A stretch of 64,000 bases of DNA from Acholoe squamosa (GCA_949317995.1 OX439046.1:77602934-77666933), one strand, 5' to 3'. Shown: positions 43,342 through 58,857, numbered from the stretch's first letter. Notes: a model not told the origin generated them from the sequence alone. Translations and numbers: made by a program.

Positions 43342-44767
43342 ATATAGACTTCTTTATACGGCCATGTTATGGTGTTGATTTTAAGTTAGTCTAACACCCT
43401 ATAGTGATCCATGTCACATATAGACTTCTTTATACGGCCATGTTATGGTGTTGATTTTAAGTTAGTCTAAGACACTCTATAGTGATCCATGTCACATATA
43501 GACTTCTTTACACGGCCATGTTATGGTGTTGATTTTATTCTAACACACCCTATAGTGATTCATGTCACATATAGACTTCTTTATACGGCCATGTTATGGT
43601 GTTGATTTTAAGTTAGTCTAACACCCTATAGTGATCCATGTCACATATAGACTTCTTTATACGGCCATGTTATGGTGTTGATTTTAAGTTAGTCTAACAC
43701 ACTCTATAGTGATCCATGTCACATATAGACTTCTTTACACGGCCATGTTATGGTGTTGATTTTAAGTTAGTCTAACACCCTATAGTGATCCATGACATAT
43801 ATAGACTTCTTTACACGGCCATGTTATGGTGTTGATTTTAAGTTAGTCTAACACACTCTATAGTGATCCATGTCACATACAGACTTCTTTACACGGCCAT
43901 GTTATGGTGTTGATTTTAAGTTAGTCTAACACCCTATAGTGATCCATGACATATATAGACTTCTTTACACGGCCATGTTATGGTGTTGATTTTAAGTTAG
44001 TCTAACACACCCTATAGTGATCCATGTCACATATAGACTTCTTTACATGGCCATGTTATGGTGTTGATTTTAAGTTAGTCTAACACACCCTATAGTGATC
44101 CATGTCACATATAGACTTCTTTACACGGCCATGTTATGGTGTTGATTTTAAGTTAGTCTAACACACCGTATAGTGATCCATGTCACATATAGACTTCTTT
44201 ACACGGCCATGTTATGGTGTTGATTTTAAGTTAGTCTAACACACCCTATAGTGATCCATGTCACATATAGACTTCTTTACACGGCCATGTTATGGTGTTG
44301 ATTTTAAGTTAGTCTAACACACCGTATAGTGATCCATGTCACATATAGACTTCTTTACACGGCCATGTTATGGTGTTGATTTTAAGTTAGTCTAACACAC
44401 CCTATAGTGATCCATGTCACATATAGACTTCTTTACACGGCCATGTTATGATGTTGATTTTAGTCTAACACACTCTATAGTGATCCATGTCACATACAGA
44501 CTTCTTTACACGGCCATGTTATGGTGTTGATTTTAAGTTAGCCTAACACACTCTATAGTCCATGACATATATAGACTTCTTTACACGGCCATGTTATGGT
44601 GTTGATTTTAAGTTAGCCTAACACACTCTATAGTCCATGACATATATAGACTTCTTTACACGGCCATGTTATGGTGTTGATTTTAAGTTAGTCTAACACA
44701 CTCTATAGTCCATGACATATATAGACTTCTTTACACGTGTTGATTTTAAGTTAGTCACACTCTATAG
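43342..44767. repeat. 78-bp satellite, right part
   Basis: Same unit as 41399-42039; together about 26 copies. The last units lack a few bases (CTATAGTCCATGACATATAT) and the end is degraded. Confidence 0.97.
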
Positions 44768-45532
44768 TGTACAACTTGGTCACAACATAATAAACAGAAA
44801 ACACAGTCTGTATTCCAGGCAATATCCACTTCTACCCAGTGTCACATACAATATCCACTTCTGCATAGTATTCACCTCTGGTGATCAAAGCAAAGCTTCC
44901 TACAAGGAAGTTGTACTGGTTACAGTGTAGAGATAGGGGGTTTAGATTGAGGGTCCCCATGTCCCTTGTTGATTTTAAGAAAAGCCCCTTTCAAATGTCA
45001 CTAAATTTGTATTTTCCTCTGTCCTTGTTACTAAGCTCCATGTCACATGTCGATTTATAGAAAAGTCCATGTCCCCTGTCACTATCTTTTTTGTCCCATG
45101 TCCTTGTCCTTAGAAGCCCCATGTCCTTTTTCAATTTTAAGAAAAGGCCATGTCACACTGTCGATTTTAGGGGTCTACGCCCATAGATATGGTAAGGAGT
45201 GTCACACACCATTAACGGACTTAAAGTAGAGTCCTGACTGCAGCAGATATATTTAGATGTGAAGTGGATACAGACAGTGAAACACCCCCACACAGATCTG
45301 CACAACAATGGCAATACTGACGTAAGAGTGGAAGGACCAGTAAAGGTAATTAACAATTTACCATTACTTGATATTGGGTGGCCTTCTGTAAAATGTAACT
45401 GGCCACAAACATATTGGTCTGCCAAAAAGTGAGTTAGTATGGCATTTGAAGAAGAAGGGAAACTTTGATTCTCTGATCAGGGAGAGAACGGACCGTAAGG
45501 AGGGGGTTTACGACCTAAATACCTCCCACATA
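44768..45532. other. No gene recognised
   Basis: Includes degenerate repeats of the type CCATGTC..TTGATTTTAAGAAAAG at 44955-45165. No exon supported. Confidence 0.5.
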
Positions 45533-48350
45533 AAGCTGTACCTGAGGCCTGCAAAGGTTGCCATTCATTGCCATAGTCTATGTCACACATAAGCTGTACC
45601 TGAGGCCTGTAAAGGTTGCCATTCATTGCTATAGTCTATGTCACACATAAGCTGTACCTGAGGCCTGTAAAGGTTGCCATTCATTGCTATAGTCTATGTC
45701 ACATAAAGCTGTACCTGAGGCCTGTAAAGGTTGCCATTCATTGCTATAGTCTATGTCACATAAAGCTGTACCTGAGGCCTGTAAAGGTTGCCATTCATTG
45801 CTATAGTCTATGTCACATATAAGCTGTACCTGAGGCCTGTAAAGGTTGCCATTCATTGCTACAGTCTATGTCACATATAAGCTGTACCTGAGGCCTGTAA
45901 AGGTTGCCATTCATGCTATAGTCTATGTCACATATAAGCTGTACCTGAGGCCTGTAAAGGTTGCCATTCATGCTATAGTCTATGTCACATATAAGCTGTA
46001 CCTGAGGCCTGTAAAGGTTGCCATTCATGCTATAGTCTATGTCACACATAAGCTGTACCTGAGGCCTGTAAAAGTTGCCATTCATTGCCATAGTCTATGT
46101 CACATATAAGCTGTACCTGAGGCCTGTAAAGGTTGCCATTCATTGCTATAGTCTATGTCACATAAAGCTGTACCTGTGGCCTGTAAAGGTTGCCATTCAT
46201 TGCTATAGTCTATGTGACACATAAGCTGTACCTGATGCCTGTAAAGGTTGCCATTCATGCTATAGTCTATGTCACATATAAGCTGTACCTGAGGCCTGTA
46301 AAGGTTGCCATTCATGCTATAGTCTATGTCACATAAAGCTGTACCTGAGGCCTGTAAAGGTTGCCATTCATAGCCATAGTCTATGTCACATATAAGCTGT
46401 ACCTGAGGCCTGTAAAGGTTGCCATTCATTGCCATAGTCTATGTCACATATAAGCTGTACCTGAGGCCTGTAAAGGTTGCCATTCATTGCTACAGTCTAT
46501 GTCACATATAAGCTGTACCTGAGGCCTGTAAAGGTTGCCATTCATTGCTATAGTCTATGTCACATAAAGCTGTACCTGAGGCCTGCAAAGGTTGCCATTC
46601 ATTGCCATAGTCTATGTCACATATAAGCTGTACCTGAGGCCTGTAAAGGTTGCCATTCATTGCTATAGTCTATGTCACACATATAAGCTGTACCTGAGGC
46701 CTGCAAAGGTTGCCATTCATTGCCATAGTCTATGTCACATATAAGCTGTACCTGAGGCCTGCAAAGGTTGCCATTCATTGCTATAGTCTATGTCACATAT
46801 AAGCTGTACCTGAGGCCTGTAAAGGTTGCCATTCATGCTATAGTCTATGTCACACATAAAGCTGTACCTGAGGCCTGTAAAGTTTGCCATTCATTGCCAT
46901 AGTCTATGTCACATATAAGCTGTACCTGAGGCCTGTAAAGGTTGCCATTCATGCTATAGTCTATGTCACATATAAGCTGTACCTGAGGCCTGTAAAGGTT
47001 GCCATTCATGCTATAGTCTATGTCACATAAAGCTGTACCTGAGGCCTGTAAAGGTTGCCATTCATGCTATAGTCTATGTCACATATAAGCTGTACCTGAG
47101 GCCTGTAAAGGTTGCCATTCATGCCATAGTCTATGTCACACATAAAGCTGTACCTGAGGCCTGTAAAGGTTGCCATTCATTGCTATAGTCTATGTCACAT
47201 ATAAGCTGTACCTGAGGCCTGTAAAGGTTGCCATTCATGCTATAGTCTATGTCACATATAAGCTGTACCTGAGGCCTGTAAAGGTTGCCATTCATGCTAT
47301 AGTCTATGTCACATATAAGCTGTACCTGAGGCCTGTAAAGGTTGCCATTCATGCTATAGTCTATGTCACATATAAGCTGTACCTGAGGCCTGCAAAGGTT
47401 GCCATTCATTGCTATAGTCTATGTCACACATATAAGCTGTACCTGAGGCCTGTAAAGGTTGCCATTCATGCTATAGTCTATGTCACACATATAAGCTGTA
47501 CCTGAGGCCTGTAAAGGTTGCCATTCATGCTATAGTCTATGTCACATATAAGCTGTACCTGAGGCCTGTAAAGGTTGCCATTCATGCTATAGTCTATGTC
47601 ACATATAAGCTGTACCTGAGGCCTGTAAAGGTTGCCATTCATGCTATAGTCTATGTCACATAAAGCTGTACCTGAGGCCTGTAAAGGTTGCCATTCATTG
47701 CTATAGTCTATGTCACATATAAGCTGTACCTGAGGCCTGTAAAGGTTGCCATTCATGCTATAGTCTATGTCACATATAAGCTGTACCTGAGGCCTGTAAA
47801 GGTTGCCATTCATTGCTATAGTCTATGTCACACATATAAGCTGTACCTGAGGCCTGTAAAGGTTGCCATTCATTGCCATAGTCTATGTCACACATAAGCT
47901 GTACCTGAGGCCTGTAAAGGTTGCCATTCATGCTATAGTCTATGTCACACATAAGCTGTACCTGAGGCCTGTAAAGGTTGCCATTCATGCTATAGTCTAT
48001 GTCACATATAAGCTGTACCTGAGGCCTGCAAAGGTTGCCATTCATTGCTATAGTCTATGTCACACATATAAGCTGTACCCGAGGCCTGTAAAGGTTGCCA
48101 TTCATGCCACAGTCTATGTCACATATAAGCTGTACCTGAGGCCTGTAAAGGTTGCCATTCATTGCTATAGTCTATGTCACACATATAAGCTGTACCTGAG
48201 GCCTGTAAAGGTTGCCATTCATTGCCATAGTCTATGTCACACATAAGCTGTACCTGAGGCCTGTAAAGGTTGCCATTCATGCTATAGTCTATGTCACATA
48301 TAAGCTGTACCCGAGGCCTGTAAAGGTTGCCATTCATGCTATAGTCTATG
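45533..48350. repeat. 57-bp minisatellite, about 49 copies
   Basis: Units run AGCTGTACCTGAGGCCTGTA, AAGGTTGCCATTCATTGCTA, TAGTCTATGTCACATATA. Indels at cattcat(t)gc and caca(ca)tataa make units 54-60 bp, so open frames on both strands are broken and re-formed by chance. Confidence 0.97.
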
Positions 48351-49320
48351 TAAATCCTTGCTTCTAAGCAGCAAGCCACATTTGTCTTCTGAAATGGTCG
48401 GTAAGCCAGATTTGCAGAGTTGGCATGCCAACATGGGGCACAAACCCCATCCTTTATACATGTACATAAGAGTTTGCTTGCCTTGTTAGAGCATGTTTTG
48501 GTGCTATAGCATAGACATTATAGCAAAAACATGCTCTATTGTAGTGGGGCGGTGGATTGAATTTTGGAAGGGGTTCAGTTCTTTAGGCTGAAATTCCCCT
48601 CTAGCAATCAATAAAATTGTAATAACATATTATACACTGTACTATAGTAATACAGCGTTCTTCCCATGTGTAGTAGATGTTAATGTTTGCATGTTTTACC
48701 TTAAAAAAATGGGCTCAAAAATCAAAATTGTCACTGACAAGCTACTTCTAATAGACCTCGGTATTAAATCTTGAATATTTAACAGCAGACTTTGGCCGTT
48801 TTCAGCAGGTTGCATTTGTGACATGGCTTAAGCACTTCCCCTGGTGATGTAGAACAAAAGAAAACAAATCCTGTTTTTATTTGTTTGTCAACCTGATATA
48901 AACTACAGAACAGAAGGGATGAAATATAGAAATAAATCATTCAGGCATAGGCCAAAATGCAATATTGTGCAAGTCATGCACCACATGGCAGACAGCATGA
49001 TCAGGTGGGCACTGAACTGAGACATGCCGGTGCCTCGGGGCTGCAACAGGTATTTGTCTGCCTTCCAATCATGTCAACTTGACACAGACTTTCACCAAAT
49101 ATAATTGGACTTGTTGATTTCATTTCAAGGACCGCACTATCAGGGTATTAGTTTAGCGGAATATCAGCTGCAGGTTAGTGTACATAGAAACACGAGTATA
49201 GGAGACTTACAGGTAATGGTATAGGGGGCATTAAGGTGTTTGCACAGCCATGATAGTTCTGATATTGGAACTTCTCGCGATATATTGATTGGTGCCATAA
49301 ATCAAAACTCCCCATGGGAC
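48351..49320. other. No gene recognised; contains an inverted pair at about 48487-48542
   Basis: AGAGCATGTTTTGGTGCTATA and TATAGCAAAAACATGCTCT form a stem with a short loop. The right arm (ACATTATAGCAA...AACATGCTCTATT) recurs at about 60589-60614. The rest is unique AT-rich sequence. Confidence 0.5.
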
Positions 49321-49409
49321 TTATATAAATACTTACATGGCACTTACATAGGTACTTACATAGACACTTAGGTACTTCCTTGATATTTACACAAGTGCTT
49401 ACATAGGCA

Positions 49410-52400
49410 GCATGGATGCAGCAATGGTGTGACATGAATGCAACAATGATGGGACATGGATGCAGCAATGGTGCGACATGAATGCAACAAAGATGGGACA
49501 TGGATGCAGAAATGGTGCAGCAATGATGGGACATGGATGCAGCAATGGTGTGACATGAATGCAACAATGATGGGACATGGATGCAGCAATGGTGCAGCAA
49601 TGATGGGACATGGATGCAGCAATGGTGCAGCAATGATGGGACATGGATGCAGCAATGGTGCAGCAATGATGGGACATGGATGCAGCAATGATGGGACATT
49701 GGTGCAGCAATGATGGGACAGGGATGCAGCAATGGTGCATCTATGATGGGACAGGGATGCAGCAATGATGGGACAGGGATGCAGCAATGATGCAGCAATG
49801 ATGGGACAGGGATGCAGCAATGATGGGACATGGATGCAGCAATGATGCAGCAATGATGGAACAGGGCTGCATCAATGATGCAGCAATGATGGGACAGGGA
49901 TGCAGCAAAAGTGCAGCAATGATGGGACAGGGATGCAGCAATGGTGCAGCAATGATGGGACAGGGATGCAGCAATGATGGGACAGGGATGCAGCAATGAT
50001 GCAGCAATGATGGGACAGGGATGCAGCAATGATGGGACATGGATGCAGCAATGGTGCAGCAATGATGGGACAGGGATGCAGCAATGGTGCAGCAATGATG
50101 GAACAGGGCTGCAGCAATGATGCAGCAATGATGGGACATGGATGCAGCAATGGTGCAGCAATGATGGGACAGGGATGCAGCAATGATGGGACAGGGATGC
50201 AGCAATGATGCAGCAATGATGGGACAGGGATGCAGCAATGATGCAGCAATGATGGGACAGGGATGCAGCAATGATGGGACATGGATGCAGCAATGATGGG
50301 ACAGGGATGCAGCAATGATGGGACAGGGATGCAGGAATGATGGGACAGGGCTGCAGCAATGAGGCAGGAATGATGGGACAAGGCTGTAGCAATGATGCAG
50401 CAATGATGGGACATGGATGCAGCAATGGTGCAGCAATGATGGGACATGCCTGCAGCAATGACGCAGCAATGATGGGACATGGATGCAGCAATGATGCAGC
50501 AATGATGGGACAGGGCTGCAGCAATGATGCAGCAATGATGGGACATGGATGCAGCAATGGTGCAGCAATGATGGGACAGGGATGCAGCAATGATGCAGCA
50601 ATAATGGGACAGGGATGCAGCAATGATGGGACATGGATGCAGCAATGATGGGACAGGGATGCAGCAATGATGGGACGGATGCAGCAATGATGGGACAGGG
50701 CTGCAGCAATGATGCAGCAATGATGGGACATGGATGCAGCAATGGTGCAGCAATGATGGGACAGGGATGCAGCGATGATGGGACAGGGATGCAGCAATGG
50801 TGCATCTATGATGGGACAGGGATGCAGCAATGATGGGACAGGGATGCAGCAATGGTGCGGCATGGATGCAACAATGATGGGACATGGGTGCAGCAATGAT
50901 GGGACAGGGATGCAGCAATGATGGGACAGGGATGCAGCAATGATGGGACATGGATGCAGCAATGATGCAGCAATGATGGGACAGGGATGCAGCAATGATG
51001 CAGCAATGATGGGACAGGGATGCAGCAATGATGCAGCAATGATGGGACAGGGATGCAGCAACGATGGGACAAGGCTGCAGCAATGATGCAGCAATGATGG
51101 GACAGGGATGCAGCAATGATGCAGCAATGATGGGACAGGGATGCAGCAATGATGCAGCAATGATGGGACAGGGATGCAACAATGGTGCAGCAATGATGGG
51201 ACATGGATGCAGCAATGATGCAGCAATGATGGGACATGGATGCAGCAATGATGCAGCAATGATGGGACAGGGATGCAGCAATGGTGCAGCAATGATGGGA
51301 CATGGATGCAGCAATGATGCAGCAATGATGGGACAGGGATGCAGCAATGATGCAGCAATGATGGGACAGGGATGCAGCAATGATGGGACAGGGATGCAGC
51401 AATGATGGGACATGGATGCAGCAATGGTGCAGCAATGATGGGACAGGGATGCAGCAATGATGCAGCAATGATAGGACAGGGATGCAGCAATGATGGGACA
51501 GGGATGCAGCAATGATGGGACAGGGATGCAGCAATGATGGGACATGGATGCAGCAATGATGCAGCAATGATGGGACAGGGATGCAGCAATGGTGCAGCAA
51601 TGATGGGACAGGGATGCAGCAATGATGGGACATGGATGCAGCAATGATGGGACAGGGATGCAGCAATGATGGGACGGATGCAGCAATGATGGGACAGGGA
51701 TGCAGCAATGGTGCAGCAATGATGGGACATGGATGCAGCAATGATGCAGCAATGATGGGACAGGGATGCAGCAATGATGCAGCAATGATGGGACAGGGAT
51801 GCAGCAATGATGGGACAGGGATGCAGCAATGATGGGACATGGATGCAGCAATGGTGCAGCAATGATGGGACAGGGATGCAGCAATGATGCAGCAATGATG
51901 GGACAGGGATGCAGCAATGATGGGACAGGGATGCAGCAATGATGGGACAGGGATGCAGCAATGATGGGACATGGATGCAGCAATGATGCAGCAATGATGG
52001 GACAGGGATGCAGCAATGGTGCAGCAATGATGGGACAGGGATGCAGCAATGATGGGACATGGATGCAGCAATGATGGGACAGGGATGCAGCAATGATGGG
52101 ACGGATGCAGCAATGATGGGACAGGGCTGCAGCAATGATGCAGCAATGATGGGACATGGATGCAGCAATGGTGCAGCAATGATGGGACAGGGATGCAGCG
52201 ATGATGGGACAGGGATGCAGCAATGGTGCATCTATGATGGGACAGGGATGCAGCAATGATGGGACAGGGATGCAGCAATGGTGCGGCATGGATGCAACAA
52301 TGATGGGACATGGGTGCAGCAATGATGGGACAGGGATGCAGCAATGATGGGACAGGGATGCAGCAATGATGGGACATGGATGCAGCAATGATGCAGCAAT

Positions 52401-55400
52401 GATGGGACAGGGATGCAGCAATGATGCAGCAATGATGGGACAGGGATGCAGCAATGATGCAGCAATGATGGGACAGGGATGCAGCAACGATGGGACAAGG
52501 CTGCAGCAATGATGCAGCAATGATGGGACAGGGATGCAGCAATGATGCAGCAATGATGGGACAGGGATGCAGCAATGATGCAGCAATGATGGGACAGGGA
52601 TGCAGCAATGATGCAGCAATGATGGGACAGGGATGCAACAATGGTGCAGCAATGATGGGACATGGATGCAGCAATGATGCAGCAATGATGGGACATGGAT
52701 GCAGCAATGATGCAGCAATGATGGGACAGGGATGCAGCAATGGTGCAGCAATGATGGGACATGGATGCAGCAATGATGCAGCAATGATGGGACAGGGATG
52801 CAGCAATGATGCAGCAATGATGGGACAGGGATGCAGCAATGATGGGACAGGGATGCAGCAATGATGGGACATGGATGCAGCAATGGTGCAGCAATGATGG
52901 GACAGGGATGCAGCAATGATGCAGCAATGATGGGACAGGGATGCAGCAATGATGGGACAGGGATGCAGCAATGATGGGACAGGGATGCAGCAATGATGGG
53001 ACATGGATGCAGCAATGATGCAGCAATGATGGGACAGGGATGCAGCAATGGTGCAGCAATGATGGGACAGGGATGCAGCAATGATGGGACATGGATGCAG
53101 CAATGATGGGACAGGGATGCAGCAATGATGGGACGGATGCAGCAATGATGGGACAGGGATGCAGCAATGGTGCAGCAATGATGGGACATGGATGCAGCAA
53201 TGATGCAGCAATGATGGGACAGGGATGCAGCAATGATGCAGCAATGATGGGACAGGGATGCAGCAATGATGGGACAGGGATGCAGCAATGATGGGACATG
53301 GATGCAGCAATGGTGCAGCAATGATGGGACAGGGATGCAGCAATGATGCAGCAATGATGGGACAGGGATGCAGCAATGATGGGACAGGGATGCAGCAATG
53401 ATGGGACAGGGATGCAGCAATAATGGGACATGGATGCAGCAATGATGCAGCAATGATGGGACAGGGATGCAGCAATGGTGCAGCAATGATGGGACAGGGA
53501 TGCAGCAATGATGGGACATGGATGCAGCAATGATGGGACAGGGATGCAGCAATGATGGGACGGATGCAGCAATGATGGGACAGGGCTGCAGCAATGATGC
53601 AGCAATGATGGGACATGGATGCAGCAATGGTGCAGCAATGATGGGACAGGGATGCAGCGATGATGGGACAGGGATGCAGCAATGGTGCATCTATGATGGG
53701 ACAGGGATGCAGCAATGATGGGACAGGGATGCAGCAATGGTGCGGCATGGATGCAACAATGATGGGACATGGGTGCAGCAATGATGGGACAGGGATGCAG
53801 CAATGATGGGACAGGGATGCAGCAATGATGGGACATGGATGCAGCAATGATGCAGCAATGATGGGACAGGGATGCAGCAATGATGCAGCAATGATGGGAC
53901 AGGGATGCAGCAATGATGCAGCAATGATGGGACAGGGATGCAGCAACGATGGGACAAGGCTGCAGCAATGATGCAGCAATGATGGGACAGGGATGCAGCA
54001 ATGATGCAGCAATGATGGGACAGGGATGCAGCAATGATGCAGCAATGATGGGACAGGGATGCAACAATGGTGCAGCAATGATGGGACATGGATGCAGCAA
54101 TGATGCAGCAATGATGGGACATGGATGCAGCAATGATGCAGCAATGATGGGACAGGGATGCAGCAATGGTGCAGCAATGATGGGACATGGATGCAGCAAT
54201 GATGCAGCAATGATGGGACAGGGATGCAGCAATGATGCAGCAATGATGGGACAGGGATGCAGCAATGATGCAGCAATGATGGGACATGGATGCAGCAATG
54301 GTGCAGCAATGATGGGACAGAGATGAAGCAATGATGGGACAGGGATGCAGCAATGGTGCAGCAATGATGGGACAGGGATGCAGCAATGATGGGACAGGGC
54401 TGCAGCAATGATGGGACAGAGATGCAGCAATGATGGGACAGGGATGCAGCAATGATGCAGCAATGATGGGACAGGGATGCAGCAATGATGGGACATGGAT
54501 GCAGCAATGGTGCAGCAATGATGGGACAGGGCTTCAGCAATGATGCAGCAATGATGGGACATGGATGCAGCAATGGTGCAGCAATGATGGGACAGGGATG
54601 CAGCAATGATGGGACAGGGATGCAGCAATGATGCAGCAATGATGGGACAAGGATGCAACAATGATGGGACATGGGTGCAGCAATGATGGGACAGGGATGC
54701 AGCAATGATGGGACAGGGATGCAGCAATGATGGGACAGGGATGCAGCAATGATGCAGGAATGATGGGACAAGGCTGCAGCAATGATGCAGCAATGATGGG
54801 ACAGGGATGCAGCAATGATGCAGCAATGATGGGACAGGGATGCAGCAATGGTGCAGCAATGATGGGACAGGGATGCAGCAGTGGTGCAGCAATGATGGGA
54901 CATGGATGCAGCAATGATGCAGCAATGATGGGACAGGGATGCAGCAATGATGCAGCAATGATGGGACATGGATGCAGCAATGATGCAGCAATGATGGGAC
55001 ATGGATGCAGCAATGATGCAGCAATGATGGGACAGGGATGCAGCAATGGTGCAGCAATGATGGGAGAGGGATGCAGCAATGATGCAGCAATGATGGGACA
55101 GGGCTGCAGCAATGATGCAGCAATGATGGGACATGGATGCAGCAATGGTGCAGCAATGATGGGACAGGGATGCAGCAATGATGGGACAGGGATGCAGCAA
55201 TGATGCAGCAATGATGGGACAGGGATGAAGCAATGATGGGACATGGATGCAGCAATGATGGGACAGGGATGCAGCTATGATGGGACAGGGATGCAGCAAT
55301 GATGGGACAGGGCTGCAGCAATGATGCAGCAATGATGGGACATGGATGCAGCAATGGTGCAGCAATGATGGGACAGGGATGCAGCAATGATGCAGCAATG

Positions 55401-58400
55401 ATGGGACAAGGCTGCAGCAATGATGCAGCAATGATGGGACATGGATGCAGCAATGGTGCAGCAATGATGGGACAGGGCTGCAGCAATGATGCAGCAATGA
55501 TGGGACATGGATGCAGCAATGATGCAGCAATGATGGGACATGGATGCAGCAATGATGCAGCAATGATGGGACAGGGATGCAGCAATGGTGCAGCAATGAT
55601 GGGACAGCGATGCAGCAATGATGCAGCAATGATGGGACAGGGCTGCAGCAATGATGCAGCAATGATGGGACAGGGATGCAGCAATGATGGGACAGGGATG
55701 CAGCAATGATGGGACTTGGATGCAGCAATGGTGCATCTATGATGGGACAGGGATGCAGCAATGATGGGACAGGGATGCAGCAATGGTGCAGCATGGATGC
55801 AACAATGATGGGACATGGATGCAGTAATGATGCAGCAATGATGGGACAGGGATGCAGCAATGATGCAGCAATGATGGGACATGGATGCAGCAATGATGGG
55901 ACATGGATGCAGCAATGATGAGACAGGGATGCAGCAATGATGGGACAGGGATGCAGCAATGGTGGGACAGGGCTGCAGCAATGATGCAGGAATGATGGGA
56001 CAAGGCTGCAGCAATGATGCATCAATGATGGGACAGGGATGCAGCAATGATGGGACAGGGATGCAGCAATGGTGGGACAGGGCTGCAGCAATGATGCAGG
56101 AATGATGGGACAAGGCTGCAGCAATGATGCAGCAATGGTGGGACAGGGATGCAGCAATGATGCAGCAATGATGGGACAAGGCTGCAGCAATGATGCAGCA
56201 ATGATGGGACATGGATGCAGCAATGATGGAACATGGATGCAGCAATGATGCAGCAATGATGGGACATGGATGCAGCAATGATGGGACATGGATGCAGCAA
56301 TGGTGCAGGAATGATGGGACAAGGCTGCAGCAATGATGCAGCAATGATGGGACATGGATGCAGCAATGATGCAGCAATGATGGGACAGGGATGCAGCAAT
56401 GATGCAGCAATGATGGGACAAGGCTGCAGCAATGATGCAGCAATGATGGGACATGGATGCAGCAATGATGCAGCAATGATGGGACATGGATGCAGCAATG
56501 ATGCAGGAATGATGGGACAAGGCTGCAGCAATGATGCAGCAATGATGGGACATGGATGCAGCAATGATGCAGCAATGATGGGACATGGATGCAGCAATGA
56601 TCCAGCAATGATGGGACAGGGATGCAGCAATGGTGCAGCAATGATGGGACAGGGATGCAGCAATGGTGCAGCAATGATGGGACAGGGATGCAGCAATGGT
56701 GCAGCAATGATGGGACATGGATGCAGCAATGATGCAGCAATGATGGGACATGGATGCAGCAATGATGCAGCAATGATGGGACAGGGATGCAGCAATGATG
56801 GGACAGGGAGGCAGCAATGATGCAGCAATGATGGGACAGGGATGCAGCAATGATGCAGCAATGATGGGACAGGGATGCAGCAATGGTGCAGCAATGATGG
56901 GACAGGGATGCAGCAATGATGGGACAGGGATGCAGCAATGATGCAGCAATGATAGGACATGGATGCAGCAATGGTGCAGCAATGATGGGACAGGGATGCA
57001 GCAATGATGTAGCAATGATGGGACATGGATGCAGCAATGATGCAGCAATGATGGGACAGGGATGCAGCAATGATGGGACAGGGATGCAGCAATGATGCAG
57101 CAATGATGGGACAGGGATGCAGCAATGATGGGACATGGATGCAGCAATGGTGCAGCAATGATGGGACAGGGATGCAGCAATGATGGGACATGGATGCAGC
57201 AATGATGCAGCAATGATGGGACAGGGATGCAGCAATGATGCAGCAATGATGGGACAGGGATGCAGCAATGATGCAGCAATGATAGGACATGGATGCAGCA
57301 ATGATGGGACAGGGATGCAGCAATGATGCAACAATGATGGGACATGGATGCAGCAATGATGGGACATGGATGCAGCAATGATGCAGCAATGATGGGACAA
57401 GGATGCAGCAATGATGGGACATGGATGCAGCAATGGTGCAGCAATGATGGGACATGGATGCAGCAATGATGGGACAGGGATGCAGCAATGATGCAGCAAT
57501 GATGGGACATGGATGCAGCAATGATGGGACATGGATGCAGCAATGATGGGACAGGGATGCAGCAATGATGGGACATGGATGCAGCAATGATGCAGCAATG
57601 ATGGGACATGGATGCAGCAATGATGGGACATGGATGCAGCAATGGTGCAGCAATGATGGGACATGGATGCAGCAATGATGGGACAGGGATGCAGCAATGA
57701 TGCAGCAATGATGGGGCAGGGATGCAGCAATGATGCAGCAATGATGGGACATGGCTGCAGCAATGGTGCAGCAATGATGGGACAGGGATGCAGCAATGGT
57801 GCAGCAATGATGGGACATGGCTGCAGCAATGGTGCAGCAATGATGGGAAAGGGATGCAGCAATGGTGCAGCAATGATGGGACAGGGATACAGCAATGATG
57901 CAGCAATGATGGGACAGGGATGCAGCAATGATGCAGCAATGATGGGACAGGGATGCAGCAATGATGGGACATGGATGCAGCAATGATGCAGCAATGATAG
58001 GACATGGCTGCAGCAATGTTGCAGCAATGATGGGACAGGGATGCAGCAATGGTGCAGCAATGATGGGACAGGGATGCAGCAATGGTGCAGCAATGATGGG
58101 ACATGGCTGCAGCAATGGTGTAGCAATGATGGGACAGGGATGCAGCAATGATGGGACATGGATGCAGCAATTGTGCAGCAATGATGGGACAGGGATGCAG
58201 CAATGGTGCAGCAATGATGGGACAGGGATGCAGCAATGGTGCAGCAATGATGGGACATGGATGCAGCAATGGTGCAGCAATGATGGGACAGGGATGCAGC
58301 AATGATGGGACAGGGATGCAGCAATGGTGGGACAGGGATGCAGCAATGGTGGGACAGGGATGCAGGAATGGTGCAGCAATAGTGGGACAGGGATGCAGCA

Positions 58401-58832
58401 ATGGTGCAGCAACGATGGGACATGGATGCAGCAATGGTGCAGCAATGATGGGACATGGATGCAGCAATGATGGGACAAGGATGCAACAATGGGACATGGA
58501 TGCAACAATGGTGCAGCAATGATGGGACATGGATGCAACAATGGTGCAGCAATGATGGGACAGGGATGCAACAATGGTGCAGCAATGGTTGGACATGGAT
58601 GCAGCAATGGTGCAGCAATGATGGGACATGGATGCAGCAATGATGGGGCATGGATGCAGCAATGGTGCAGCAATGATGGGACATGGATGCAGCAATGGTG
58701 CAGCAATGGTGCAGCAATGATGGGACAGGGATGTAGCAATGGTGCAGCAATGATGGGACAGGGATGCAGCAATGGTGCATTTATGATGGGATATGGATGC
58801 AGCAATGATGGGACATGGATGCAGCAATGGTG
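49410..58832. repeat. 9.4-kb satellite of 11-bp subunits (22- and 33-bp units)
   Basis: Subunits GATGGGACAGG (or GATGGGACATG) and GATGCAGCAAT alternate as 22-bp (one of each) or 33-bp (one plus two) units, always in the same orientation. The minus strand has no stop in the unit, so frames of more than 2,700 codons appear; their 11-bp register shift makes them read the same peptide words in all frames. There are no splice, start or composition signs of a gene. Confidence 0.97.
50633..54250. repeat. Higher-order repeat of about 1.43-1.46 kb within the satellite
   Basis: The rare marker GATGGGACGGATGCAGC plus the surrounding unit order begins at about 50633, 52059 and 53518, i.e. spaced 1426 and 1459 bp. 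The 33-bp difference is one extra unit. A second marker set (GCAACGATGGGACAAGGCTG) is at about 51058, 52484 and 53943. The third copy is incomplete. Confidence 0.85.
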
Positions 58833-58857
58833 TGTAGAGGTCGGCGGAAAACGTCTT

